From an uncultured Ruminococcus sp. (GTDB lineage: Bacteria > Bacillota > Clostridia > Oscillospirales > CAG-272), in the NCBI GenBank assembly GCA_902782785.1, contig CACZOH010000121.1, positions 1 to 8,456 of the forward strand: a stretch of DNA of 8,456 nt, read 5' to 3'. Every line of letters begins with the position of its first letter. Position 1 is the stretch's first letter. Below are positions 1 to 7,163 of the stretch, one piece after another. The notes beneath the pieces are model-generated. The model was given only the letters and a program-made list of their open reading frames with translations, had not been told where the DNA came from and ran no database searches. The position numbers and the translations under genes were made by a program.

Positions 1-880
1 CCTTGATCGGGTTTACGGGTATCAGATTTACGTGTATCGCCATATTGGGAAGGCTTGACTTCAGAAGCCCGGCAAGCTCTCTCGCGTCGCTTTCGCTGTT
101 GTTTTTGCCGTCTATCAAAGCGTATTCAAAGCTTATGCGCCGTCCCGTTTTTTCAAAGTATTTGCGGCAGGCGGACAAAAGCTCTTCTATCGGATACCGT
201 CTGTTTACGGGCATTATCTCGTTTCTTTTTTCGTTGTTCGGGCTGTGGAGCGAAACTGAAAGCGTTACGGGAAGCTCCTCTTCCGCAAATCTGTTTATGC
301 CGTCCACAAGCCCGCAGGTGGACAGGGATATTTTGCGGCAGCCGATGTTGAGCCCGTTTTCGTTATTCAACAGCCTAATGAATCTGACGACGTTGTCGTA
401 GTTGTCGAACGGCTCGCCCATACCCATGATAACTGCGTTCGATACGCGTTCCCCCGTGTCTTTCTGCGCGGTGTATATCTGCGAAAGCATCTCCGAAGCG
501 TAAAGGCTTCTTTTAAGACCGTTAACGGTGGAGGCGCAGAAGCGGCAGCCCATACGGCATCCCGCCTGACTTGAAACGCATACGGTGTTCCCGTAATCGT
601 GGCGCATGAAAACGCTTTCTATATATTCTCCGTCAAAGCATCTGAACAAATATTTGACCGTTCCGTCCGCCGAGATCTGTTTCTCCTCGATTTTAACGGA
701 CGGTATCACGGCTTTGTCCGCAAGCTTTTCGCGCATTTTCTTCGGCAGATTAGTCATTTCGTCAAGCGACGCGCCTTTATGGAGCCACCCGAAAAGCTGC
801 TTTGACCTGTATTTTTCTTCTCCGATCTCCAAAACGAACCGTGTGAGCTCGTCCTCGTACATTGATAAAATATCCGTCAT
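1..880 (-). CDS. rlmN: RlmN, dual-specificity 23S rRNA / tRNA adenine-C2 methyltransferase (3' end cut by window edge)
   Basis: Radical SAM enzyme that methylates C2 of A2503 in 23S rRNA and, in E. coli, A37 of some tRNAs. The visible part is 293 codons from ATG at 880; family members are about 340-370 residues, so the C-terminal part lies outside the window. The iron-sulfur cluster motif CxxxCxxC is at residues 108, 112 and 115, inside AGCRMGCRFCAST. C101, seven residues before the first cluster cysteine, matches the E. coli C118 catalytic position. MGMGEP (152-157) is the SAM-binding GGE-like segment. The second catalytic cysteine (E. coli C355) should lie beyond the edge and cannot be checked. 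The start is supported by AAGGA about 8 bases upstream and by a one-base gap after the rsmB stop. This is the last visible gene of the operon; in relatives the next genes are a PP2C phosphatase and a PASTA kinase. Confidence 0.96.
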   Translation of the reverse strand, partial: MTDILSMYEDELTRFVLEIGEEKYRSKQLFGWLHKGASLDEMTNLPKKMREKLADKAVIPSVKIEEKQISADGTVKYLFRCFDGEYIESVFMRHDYGNTVCVSSQAGCRMGCRFCASTVNGLKRSLYASEMLSQIYTAQKDTGERVSNAVIMGMGEPFDNYDNVVRFIRLLNNENGLNIGCRKISLSTCGLVDGINRFAEEELPVTLSVSLHSPNNEKRNEIMPVNRRYPIEELLSACRKYFEKTGRRISFEYALIDGKNNSESDARELAGLLKSSLPNMAIHVNLIPVNPIK

Positions 881-881
881 A

Positions 882-2174
882 TCAGTTCCTTACTATTTTT
901 GCAGTATAAAATCCGTCCGTACCGTCCCTGTGCGGATAAAACGTTTTTTCGTATAAAAGCGAATAATCCTTATTGTTTTCAAGAAAGTATGAGACGTTTT
1001 CATTGTTTTCGGCGGGCAGGACGGTGCACGTGGAATATACCATAACGCCGCCTTTTTTGAGATATTTTGAAGACGCTTCAAGTATCGCTCTCTGCGTTCT
1101 GACGAGCCTGTCAAGCCCGTCAAGCTCCTTATATCTCATATCGGGCTTCTTTCCGAGGACGCCGAGCCCCGAACACGGTACGTCGCATATTACGCGGTCG
1201 CATACGCCGATAAGCTCCGGACGCGGCTCGCGCGCGTCGTGCTCCGCGGTCCTGATGATCGTCACGCCCGTTTTTTCCGCCGTTTTTTCTATTAACTTAA
1301 GTTTGTTTTTGTGTACGTCAAAGGCGTATATGACGCCCTCGTTTTTCATCTGTAACGCGGCGGAAACCGTCTTTCCGCCGGGCGCCGCGCAGACGTCCGC
1401 TACGGTCATGCCCTCTTTTGCGTCAAGCAGGGAGACGGCAGCCTGACTCGCGCCGTCCTCTATGTAAGCGAGCCCGTCCGTCAGACTGAAAAGCGTCTCC
1501 GTATCAACGTGATCGTTTATTTTTATACCGAAGCCGCTTTGCGGTACCGGACCGCATTTCAGACCGTTTTCCTCCAAAAGCTCACGAAGCTGATCGACGG
1601 TCGTTTTAAGAGTGTTTACGCGAAGCGTAACTCCTTTTTGAGAAAGATCGGCCGCAAGCATTTTTTCCGCCTCGTCAAAACCGAGCGCGCCGCACAAAAG
1701 ACCGCATATCTGCTCCGAAACGGAGTATCTGACCGACAGATACCGCGCGTCGTTTCCGCGCTTTATTTCGGGCATACCGTTTGCCGCGACCTTGCGGAGT
1801 ACGGCGTTCACAAAGCCGCCCGCCGATTTCCGCTCGTACTTTTTCGCAAGCTCGACGCCCTCGTTCACCGCGGAATAATCCGGTATCCTGTCAAGGTATA
1901 ACAGCTGATAAACGGAGCTGCGCAGTATGTTTTTCATCTCGTACGTCATCTCGTCGACGGGCTTGTCGGAATAACGCGATATGATATAGTCGAGCGTTAT
2001 TTTTCTTTCAAGCACGCCGTAAAAAAGCCGTGTGTAAAGCGCTTTTTCGGCGCCCTTGAGACCGAATTTTTTTATGGCGGCGTCCGCTTCGAGATTTCCG
2101 TATTTTCCCTCTCTTTCAAGCCTGCAGAGGGACAGAACGGCGAGCTGTCTTGCCGTGTATTTCTTTTCTTCCAT
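882..2174 (-). CDS. rsmB: RsmB, 16S rRNA (cytosine-967-C5)-methyltransferase
   Basis: SAM-dependent enzyme that makes m5C967 in 16S rRNA. It has 430 residues, the usual family length. Residues 1 to about 140 form the NusB-like RNA-binding domain (KNILRSSVYQLLYLDRIPDY, then GFVNAVLRKV at 120-129). The Rossmann methyltransferase domain follows. The SAM-binding DVCAAPGGKTV is at 260-270. Motif IV DVPCSGLG holds C334 and motif VI YSTCTVLPAENNENV holds the nucleophile C383. The protein ends with the typical DGFYTAKIV segment. The frame stays open 86 codons further upstream, but that part lies inside fmt and has no family similarity. ATG at 2174 is chosen because it overlaps the fmt stop as TGATG and the protein then begins like the family. 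The Shine-Dalgarno sequence is weak (GAAAGAG), so translation probably depends on coupling to fmt. The usual QD before the AS dipeptide reads ED (residues 239-240). Confidence 0.96.
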   Translation of the reverse strand: MEEKKYTARQLAVLSLCRLEREGKYGNLEADAAIKKFGLKGAEKALYTRLFYGVLERKITLDYIISRYSDKPVDEMTYEMKNILRSSVYQLLYLDRIPDYSAVNEGVELAKKYERKSAGGFVNAVLRKVAANGMPEIKRGNDARYLSVRYSVSEQICGLLCGALGFDEAEKMLAADLSQKGVTLRVNTLKTTVDQLRELLEENGLKCGPVPQSGFGIKINDHVDTETLFSLTDGLAYIEDGASQAAVSLLDAKEGMTVADVCAAPGGKTVSAALQMKNEGVIYAFDVHKNKLKLIEKTAEKTGVTIIRTAEHDAREPRPELIGVCDRVICDVPCSGLGVLGKKPDMRYKELDGLDRLVRTQRAILEASSKYLKKGGVMVYSTCTVLPAENNENVSYFLENNKDYSLLYEKTFYPHRDGTDGFYTAKIVRN

Positions 2175-3136
2175 CACTCTTTCGTTAAGACGTCTCCCAC
2201 GCTTATCTGTCTGCCTCTTATATAATCCGCGCTTTTCATTTTCTGCTTTCCCTCGGGGATAAGCTCGATTATTCTGAGCGCACCGTCGCCGCAGGCTACC
2301 GTCAGCCTGTCGCTCTTTGCGTCGGCTCCGATCACCGTTCCCGGTTCTTCCGCGCCCGCGTATGACAACGCTTCCGTCTTTGCTATACGAAGTCCCTTTT
2401 TGCCTTTTTCCGTATTCTGATAACAACCGCATACAAGGTACGGATATACGCCGCGTATAAGATCGTGAAGCTCCTTTGCGGGTTTATTGAAATCGAGCAT
2501 AAGCTCGGATTTTTCGATCTTCGGGCTGTACGTCGCTTTGCTTTCGTCCTGCGCCTCGTATTCCGCGGTGCCGTCAAAGATACCCGGTATCGTGTCGAGC
2601 AGAAGCGCAGAGCCGACCGCGCCCATTTTTTCAAAAAGCTCACCGCAGTTCATATCGTCCGGTATCCGGATCCCGGCTTTTGCGATCATCGGACCGGTGT
2701 CGCAGCCAACGTCCATACGCATTATCGTGACGCCCGTTTCAGTTTCTCCGTTTATTATGCTTCTCTGCACCGGTGCGGCTCCGCGGTATGAAGGCAGAAG
2801 CGAGCCGTGGACGTTTATGCAGCCGTATTCCGGTATACCGAGAAGCTCAGCCGGAAATATCTTGCCGTAAGCCGCCGTGACAATCATACCGGGCTTCATT
2901 TCCCTTATGACGTTTATAACGTCTTCGTCGCGCAGAGTCTTTGGCTGATATACGGGTATACCGTGCGATAACGCGTACTCCTTTACGGGCGGCATCTGCA
3001 CTTTGTTTCCCCTGCCCTTCGGCTTGTCCGTCTGCGTAAATACGGCGGTTACGTTATAGTCTTGTTTATACAGCCCGTCGAGTATGCTTACGGCAAACTC
3101 AGGCGTGCCGAAAAACACGATGTTTTTATTCTTCAC
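2174..3136 (-). CDS. fmt: Methionyl-tRNA formyltransferase
   Basis: Transfers a formyl group from 10-formyl-tetrahydrofolate to the amino group of initiator Met-tRNA. It has 320 residues, normal for the family. The N-terminal hydrolase domain (about 1-190) starts with NIVFFGTPEFAV and has the tRNA-contacting loop KPKGRGNKVQMPPVK (38-52). The catalytic triad is visible: N108 and H110 in INVHGSLLPSYRGAAP, and D146 in GCDTG. The C-terminal OB-fold domain begins near residue 205. The start is GTG at 3136, inside the last codons of def (11-base overlap); no ATG lies nearby and this start gives the expected N-terminus. AAAGGA lies about 11 bases upstream. Its neighbour def removes the same formyl group from finished proteins, the standard pairing in bacteria. 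The stop overlaps the rsmB start. Confidence 0.97.
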   Translation of the reverse strand: MKNKNIVFFGTPEFAVSILDGLYKQDYNVTAVFTQTDKPKGRGNKVQMPPVKEYALSHGIPVYQPKTLRDEDVINVIREMKPGMIVTAAYGKIFPAELLGIPEYGCINVHGSLLPSYRGAAPVQRSIINGETETGVTIMRMDVGCDTGPMIAKAGIRIPDDMNCGELFEKMGAVGSALLLDTIPGIFDGTAEYEAQDESKATYSPKIEKSELMLDFNKPAKELHDLIRGVYPYLVCGCYQNTEKGKKGLRIAKTEALSYAGAEEPGTVIGADAKSDRLTVACGDGALRIIELIPEGKQKMKSADYIRGRQISVGDVLTKE

Positions 3137-3602
3137 CCTCTATTTCTTCCTTTGACAGCATTCTCACGGCTTTATCGTAAAAGATAACGCCGTCCAGGTG
3201 ATCTATCTCATGGCAGAGCGCGCGTGCGAGAAGCCCTTCGCCCTCGACCTCAAACGTATCTCCGTTCCTGTCCGTCGCCCTTACCTTTACCTTCATCGGG
3301 CGGTGCGTTATGCCCCATCTGCCCGGAACGGACAGACAGCCTTCGATCTCCTCCTGCTCGCCCTCGGATGAGATTATCTCGGGATTTATGAGCTCTATCA
3401 GCTCTCCCTCTTCGACCTCAACGATGGCTATCCTGCGCAGAACTCCGACCTGAGGCGCGGCGAGACCGACGCCGTTAGCCTTGTGGAGCGTCGTTTTCAT
3501 ATCGTCAAGCAGACGCTTTATGCGCGGAGTTATCTCCGTCACGGGTCTGCATATTTTTCTCAATACTTCATCGCCGTCTTTGACGATATTAAGTGTTGCC
3601 AT
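3126..3602 (-). CDS. def: Peptide deformylase
   Basis: Metalloenzyme that removes the N-formyl group from nascent proteins at the ribosome exit. It has 158 residues. All three family motifs are intact: motif 1 GVGLAAPQ (44-51), motif 2 EGCLS (87-91) with metal ligand C89, and motif 3 HEIDHLDG (131-138) with metal ligands H131 and H135 and catalytic E132. The short C-terminus without a long extension and the EGCLSVPG spelling (not the longer EGCLSV-insert type) suggest a type 1 enzyme; this is inference. The start at 3602 has a good AGGAG seven bases upstream, overlapping the priA stop region (10-base gap after priA). The end overlaps fmt by 11 bases. Confidence 0.97.
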   Translation of the reverse strand: MATLNIVKDGDEVLRKICRPVTEITPRIKRLLDDMKTTLHKANGVGLAAPQVGVLRRIAIVEVEEGELIELINPEIISSEGEQEEIEGCLSVPGRWGITHRPMKVKVRATDRNGDTFEVEGEGLLARALCHEIDHLDGVIFYDKAVRMLSKEEIEGEE

Positions 3603-3612
3603 ATCATATCTC

Positions 3613-6021
3613 CTACATCTGATTTGGATTTACGTCCGCGGATATCGTTATATGCTTCGGATATTTTTTCATAAACGCCCGGAGCACCTCCGCGGTCAGC
3701 GCTCTTTCGCGCTTTCCCATTCGCAGCTTGCACAAAAGCTGCATACGGCAAACGCCGTTTATCCTGTATATCTGCGCCTCGCACGGACCGTATATCAGCA
3801 TTTTCACGTCGCTGTACGCGGCGGCGAGCCTACCCTCCATCGCCTTTCTCAGATCGGCGGCGGCGTTGTGCAGAAGCGTCTCGTCGTCCGACTGGAGCAT
3901 AAACAGAAGTATGTCGCAGAACGGAGGGAACAGAAGCGCCTTGCGCATCTTTATCTCGTCCTTATAAAAACCGTCGTAATCCTGCTTTTTCGCAAGCGCT
4001 ATGACTTCGTGATCCGGGTTGAACGTCTGTATCACCGCGACGCCGCGTTTTTCTCCGCGTCCGGCGCGTCCTATTACCTGCGTCAGAAGCGAAAACGTCC
4101 TCTCCTCCGCGTGGTAATCGTCAAGATAGAGCGAATTGTCCGTCATAACGACGCCGACGAGCGTGACGTCCGGAAAATCGTGACCCTTCGTCACCATCTG
4201 CGTGCCGACAAGTATATCGGCCTTATGCTCTCTGAAATCGGACAGTATCCTGTCGTACGCGCTTTTGCTCGTCGTCGTATCGGCGTCGAGGCGAAGGACG
4301 CGCGCTCCGGGAACGGCGCGCTCAAGCTGTTCGTCGATCTTCTGCGTCCCGTAACCGATCCTGCCGATATGCGGCGAGCCGCACTTCGGACACTTGTCGG
4401 GCTCTTCAACGGAATAGCCGCAGTAATGGCACATCAGCTTGCCCTTATCCCGTCCTCTTACCTTGTGATAAGTCAGCGAAACGTCGCATTTAGGGCACAT
4501 TATGACCTCGCCGCAAAGCTTGCAGCAAACGTAATTGCTGTATCCCCGGCGGTTCAAAAACAGTATGCTCTGATTATTTTCCCGGTAGTTTTCAAAAAGC
4601 AGACTGCATAACCGCGTCCCTATCGGATCGGTTATCCCCTCCGCGTAATCCTCGCGAAGATCTGCGGTCACAACGTCAGGCAGCACCGCGTCGCCGTAGC
4701 GGTTTTTAAGCGTGAACAGATGATATTTTCCCTGCTCCGCTTTATAAAAGCTCTCGACCGACGGCGTTGCGGACGACAAAAGCATGAGCGCGTTGTTTTC
4801 CGCGCATCTGAATCTCGCTATATCCTTTGCGCGGTATTTCGGAGAGGATTCGGATTTATACGTCGTCTCCTGCTCCTCGTCTATTATGAAAAGACCGAGC
4901 TTTTCGACCGGCGCGAACGAAGCGGAGCGCGTGCCTATTATCATATCGACGTCTCCGTTTTTTATCCTTCGCCACGCGTCAAGCTTTTCGCCCTCGGATA
5001 AGGACGAATGGAGCACGGCTATCCTGTCGCCGTAATACGAGCTGAAAACGCGCACGGACTGAGGAGTGAGCGCGATCTCCGGCACGAGCATTATCACCCG
5101 CCGCCCCGAATTTATGACGCTGTCGCATACGGTTTTTATCACGAGCGTTTTACCTGAGCCCGTTATGCCGTACAGAAGCGCCGCCTCGGGCTTTCCCGTT
5201 TCCGTCAGCTTTATCAGCCCGTCCGCCGCTTCTTTCTGCTCGTTTGTCAGCGATATTTCCGATTTTTCTCTGTTTTGCTCAAAAGCGCGTCTGTATCTCT
5301 GTGTTTTCTCGCAGGCGATATTACCCTTTTCGCACAGTTTTTTCAGCTGAGCGGACGATACGCCGAGCGCTTCCGATAAAACGGACTTTTCCGTTTTGCC
5401 GTTTTTTTTCAGATACTCCGTTACGGAGGTCATCGTTTTGCTTCTGCTTTCGGCGTCGGATAAGTACGTGTAATACTCGTCGTACACTACGTTTTTAGTA
5501 TCCTTTGTCAGCGTCGTGCGCGTCAGATATCCGTTTCTGCAAAGATATGACACCGCCTCGTTCACCGCCGCGCCGAGCTCCTTAACGAGCTTTGCGCGCG
5601 TATTGAGCTGACCCGATACGATATACGAATACACAGCCGTCACCTTGGCGTTCAGCGCCGGCAAAGGCTTATCCGTCGCTTCGTACAGTTCGTCAACCGT
5701 GCCGAGCAAAGCCGTAGGGAAAACAGTCCTGACAGCGTCGCCGAAGCTGCAGAGCGTATTGCTTTCGATATAAGCGGCAAGCCTGAGCATCTCCGGCGTA
5801 AGCGAATAATAACGGCTGTAAACGTGCTCTACAGCCTTATACGCCACTCCGTCTTCCACGCTCTCGCCGAGTCCGGTTATGACGCCTGTGCTGACTCTGT
5901 TTCCCGCGCCGAACGGAACGTTGACAAAAGCCCCGACAAAAGCGTATTCGTCGGCTGTATAGCTGTAACCGTTTTCAACCCCGAAAGGGAGAGAAAGCAG
6001 TTTTACGGTAGCCGTAAGCAT
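3613..6021 (-). CDS. priA: PriA, primosomal helicase for replication restart
   Basis: 3'-to-5' DNA helicase that recognises stalled forks and loads the replicative helicase. It has 802 residues, normal for Bacillota. The N-terminal 3'-DNA-binding domain (about 1-105) includes VNVPFGAGNRVSTGVITG. Next comes a winged-helix region (to about 240). Helicase lobe 1 has Walker A GITGSGKT (285-292) and Walker B IIDEEQ (379-384), then SATPSVES (417-424). Eight zinc-binding cysteines are present (500, 503, 509, 512, 531, 534, 544, 547). Lobe 2 has GTQMVTKGHDFPDV (606-619) and QVIGRAGR (648-655). Walker B reads DEEQ where DEEH is usual. The zinc region also has a few extra basic residues (HKVRGRDKGK, 519-528). 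ATG at 6021 overlaps the rpoZ stop as TAATG. The only GAGG upstream is 16 bases away, too far for efficient use, so coupling to rpoZ is likely. Confidence 0.97.
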   Translation of the reverse strand: MLTATVKLLSLPFGVENGYSYTADEYAFVGAFVNVPFGAGNRVSTGVITGLGESVEDGVAYKAVEHVYSRYYSLTPEMLRLAAYIESNTLCSFGDAVRTVFPTALLGTVDELYEATDKPLPALNAKVTAVYSYIVSGQLNTRAKLVKELGAAVNEAVSYLCRNGYLTRTTLTKDTKNVVYDEYYTYLSDAESRSKTMTSVTEYLKKNGKTEKSVLSEALGVSSAQLKKLCEKGNIACEKTQRYRRAFEQNREKSEISLTNEQKEAADGLIKLTETGKPEAALLYGITGSGKTLVIKTVCDSVINSGRRVIMLVPEIALTPQSVRVFSSYYGDRIAVLHSSLSEGEKLDAWRRIKNGDVDMIIGTRSASFAPVEKLGLFIIDEEQETTYKSESSPKYRAKDIARFRCAENNALMLLSSATPSVESFYKAEQGKYHLFTLKNRYGDAVLPDVVTADLREDYAEGITDPIGTRLCSLLFENYRENNQSILFLNRRGYSNYVCCKLCGEVIMCPKCDVSLTYHKVRGRDKGKLMCHYCGYSVEEPDKCPKCGSPHIGRIGYGTQKIDEQLERAVPGARVLRLDADTTTSKSAYDRILSDFREHKADILVGTQMVTKGHDFPDVTLVGVVMTDNSLYLDDYHAEERTFSLLTQVIGRAGRGEKRGVAVIQTFNPDHEVIALAKKQDYDGFYKDEIKMRKALLFPPFCDILLFMLQSDDETLLHNAAADLRKAMEGRLAAAYSDVKMLIYGPCEAQIYRINGVCRMQLLCKLRMGKRERALTAEVLRAFMKKYPKHITISADVNPNQM

Positions 6022-6293
6022 TATTTGGGTCTTGTTTCCTCAACTATCTCATATTCGCCGTCGTAGAGCATCTCTATCGCGTTTCTGACGGCTTTTTCAT
6101 CGCGCAGCTCGGGCGATATCATGGAAGCGAGCGGTTTATCCGTCTCTTTGGCGGTTATTTTTCTCTCCGCCTCCTCTCTCTGCGCGACGTATTCATCCGT
6201 GACTATGTGCGCGCATTTCGACGTGGCTATCACAAGCTCGTAACGGTTGTATTTGTTGTCTTTCGTTAATTCTTCGATCGAAGGTTTGATCAT
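6021..6293 (-). CDS. rpoZ: RNA polymerase omega subunit
   Basis: Small subunit that helps assemble and stabilise RNA polymerase by clamping the beta-prime C-terminus. It has 90 residues, within the family range. The family pattern is visible: IKPSIEEL at 2-9, YNRYELVIATSKCAHIV at 15-31, then KPLASM and AVRNAIEMLYDGEYEIV near the end. The segment that usually reads KRAR reads KCAH here (residues 26-29), losing two basic residues. An acidic and basic insert (EYVAQREEAERKITAKETD, 34-52) separates the two conserved halves. ATG at 6293 has a strong AAGGAG eight bases upstream. The gap after gmk is 12 bases and the stop overlaps the priA start. Position between gmk and priA supports the call; the sequence alone is only moderately conserved. 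Confidence 0.9.
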   Translation of the reverse strand: MIKPSIEELTKDNKYNRYELVIATSKCAHIVTDEYVAQREEAERKITAKETDKPLASMISPELRDEKAVRNAIEMLYDGEYEIVEETRPK

Positions 6294-6305
6294 TTTTCTG
6301 TCTCC

Positions 6306-6914
6306 TTATATACCTAAAAATTTACTCGGAAAATCCGGATTGTTCTTTGTTTTGTACTGCTGCGTTTCCGCTATCATCTGCAGCTGCTTTACGCATTCGT
6401 CTATTTTGCCGTCCTCGTTCAAAAGGAAATAATCGTACCGGTCGAACAGACGTATCTCGTCCTTCGCGCGGTTCAGGCGGCGGAGTATCTTCTCCTCGCT
6501 CTCCGTTCCCCTGCCGCGCAGTCTTTCCTCAAGCACCCTGTAGGACGGCGGCAGAAGCATAACGAGAACGGCGTTTTTGTCCTTTGCTTTGACCTGCATC
6601 GCGCCGTCTACCTCTATTTCAAGTATGACGTTCACGCCCGATTCAATATACGGCAGAAGCTGTGATACGGGCGTTCCGTAATATTCGCCCGTGTAATTCG
6701 CGTGCTCGTAATAGACGCCGTTTTTTATGCCCTCTTCAAACTGTTTTTTCGTTATGAAGGTGTAATCTACGCCGTTTACCTCGCCTTCTCTCGGCTTACG
6801 GGTCGTGTCTGAAACGGAATAGTGAAAATTCAGCCCCTTATCCATAAGCCTCTGACGGACCGTGCTTTTGCCGGATCCGGCGGGTCCCGATAATACGAAT
6901 ACGGTGCCTTTCAT
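6306..6914 (-). CDS. gmk: Guanylate kinase
   Basis: Phosphorylates GMP to GDP with ATP, feeding the GTP, dGTP and ppGpp pools in the cytoplasm. It has 202 residues, as usual. The P-loop is GPAGSGKS (10-17). The GMP-binding part reads SVSDTTRKPREGEVNGVDY (33-51), followed by YTGEYYGTP (74-82) and LEIEVDGAMQVK (98-109). The lid region RLRGRGTESEEKILRRL (131-147) holds the conserved arginines. The frame is open 36 codons further upstream, but that part overlaps remA and has no family similarity. ATG at 6914 is chosen because GGAGG lies seven bases upstream, the protein then starts MKGTVFVLSGPAG as expected, and ATGA overlaps the remA stop by four bases. rpoZ follows after 12 bases. Confidence 0.97.
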   Translation of the reverse strand: MKGTVFVLSGPAGSGKSTVRQRLMDKGLNFHYSVSDTTRKPREGEVNGVDYTFITKKQFEEGIKNGVYYEHANYTGEYYGTPVSQLLPYIESGVNVILEIEVDGAMQVKAKDKNAVLVMLLPPSYRVLEERLRGRGTESEEKILRRLNRAKDEIRLFDRYDYFLLNEDGKIDECVKQLQMIAETQQYKTKNNPDFPSKFLGI

Positions 6915-7156
6915 TCGCTTTCCTCCCCCGACAGTTTCTCCGAGATCGCCTCGGCGGATATCGCGCTCAATATTATATGATCGCTGTCCGTAACTATTAC
7001 CGCCTTGGTCTTTTTGCCGCACGTAACGTCGATAAGCCTGCCGTTTTCCTTCGCGTCCGACACCATTCTTTTCACGGGCGCCGACTCGGGAGAACAGACT
7101 GCGACTATCCTGCCCGACGAAACCATACTGCCGTAACCGATACTTATAAACTTCAT
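6911..7156 (-). CDS. remA: RemA-family DNA-binding regulator (DUF370)
   Basis: In B. subtilis RemA is an oligomeric DNA-binding activator of biofilm matrix and osmolyte genes; its role in Clostridia is less clear. The 81-residue protein matches the family along its length: KFISIGYGSMVSSGRIVAV, then SPESAPVKRM, GRLIDVTCGKKTKAVIVTDSDHIILS. R16 matches B. subtilis R18. The DNA-contacting pair I recall as R50/R51 is K48/K49 here, so the charge is kept. Three starts are possible: TTG at 7171, GTG at 7162 and ATG at 7156. ATG is preferred since the family begins at or one to two residues before KFI/KLI, and GAGG lies five bases upstream, overlapping the yicC stop. The gap after yicC is 7 bases; the end overlaps gmk by four. 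Confidence 0.92.
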   Translation of the reverse strand: MKFISIGYGSMVSSGRIVAVCSPESAPVKRMVSDAKENGRLIDVTCGKKTKAVIVTDSDHIILSAISAEAISEKLSGEESE

Positions 7157-7163
7157 ATCCACC

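Noticed and set aside
973..1446. 157-codon plus-strand frame and similar plus-strand frames across rsmB, fmt and yicC
   Set aside because: Antisense shadows of well-supported genes; serine- and arginine-rich peptides with no domain or ribosome binding site that I could see.
2175..2432. 86-codon upstream extension of rsmB
   Set aside because: It lies in another frame of fmt, is rich in K, R and G, and has no family similarity; the ATG at 2174 gives a normal RsmB N-terminus.
3481..4611. 376-codon open frame on the plus strand, opposite priA and the start of def
   Set aside because: It is fully antisense to priA, whose motifs are intact. The peptide is rich in R, H and V with no recognisable domain. 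GC-biased third positions keep this antisense frame open.
6915..7022. 36-codon upstream extension of gmk
   Set aside because: It overlaps remA in another frame; the strong GGAGG site and family start support ATG at 6914.
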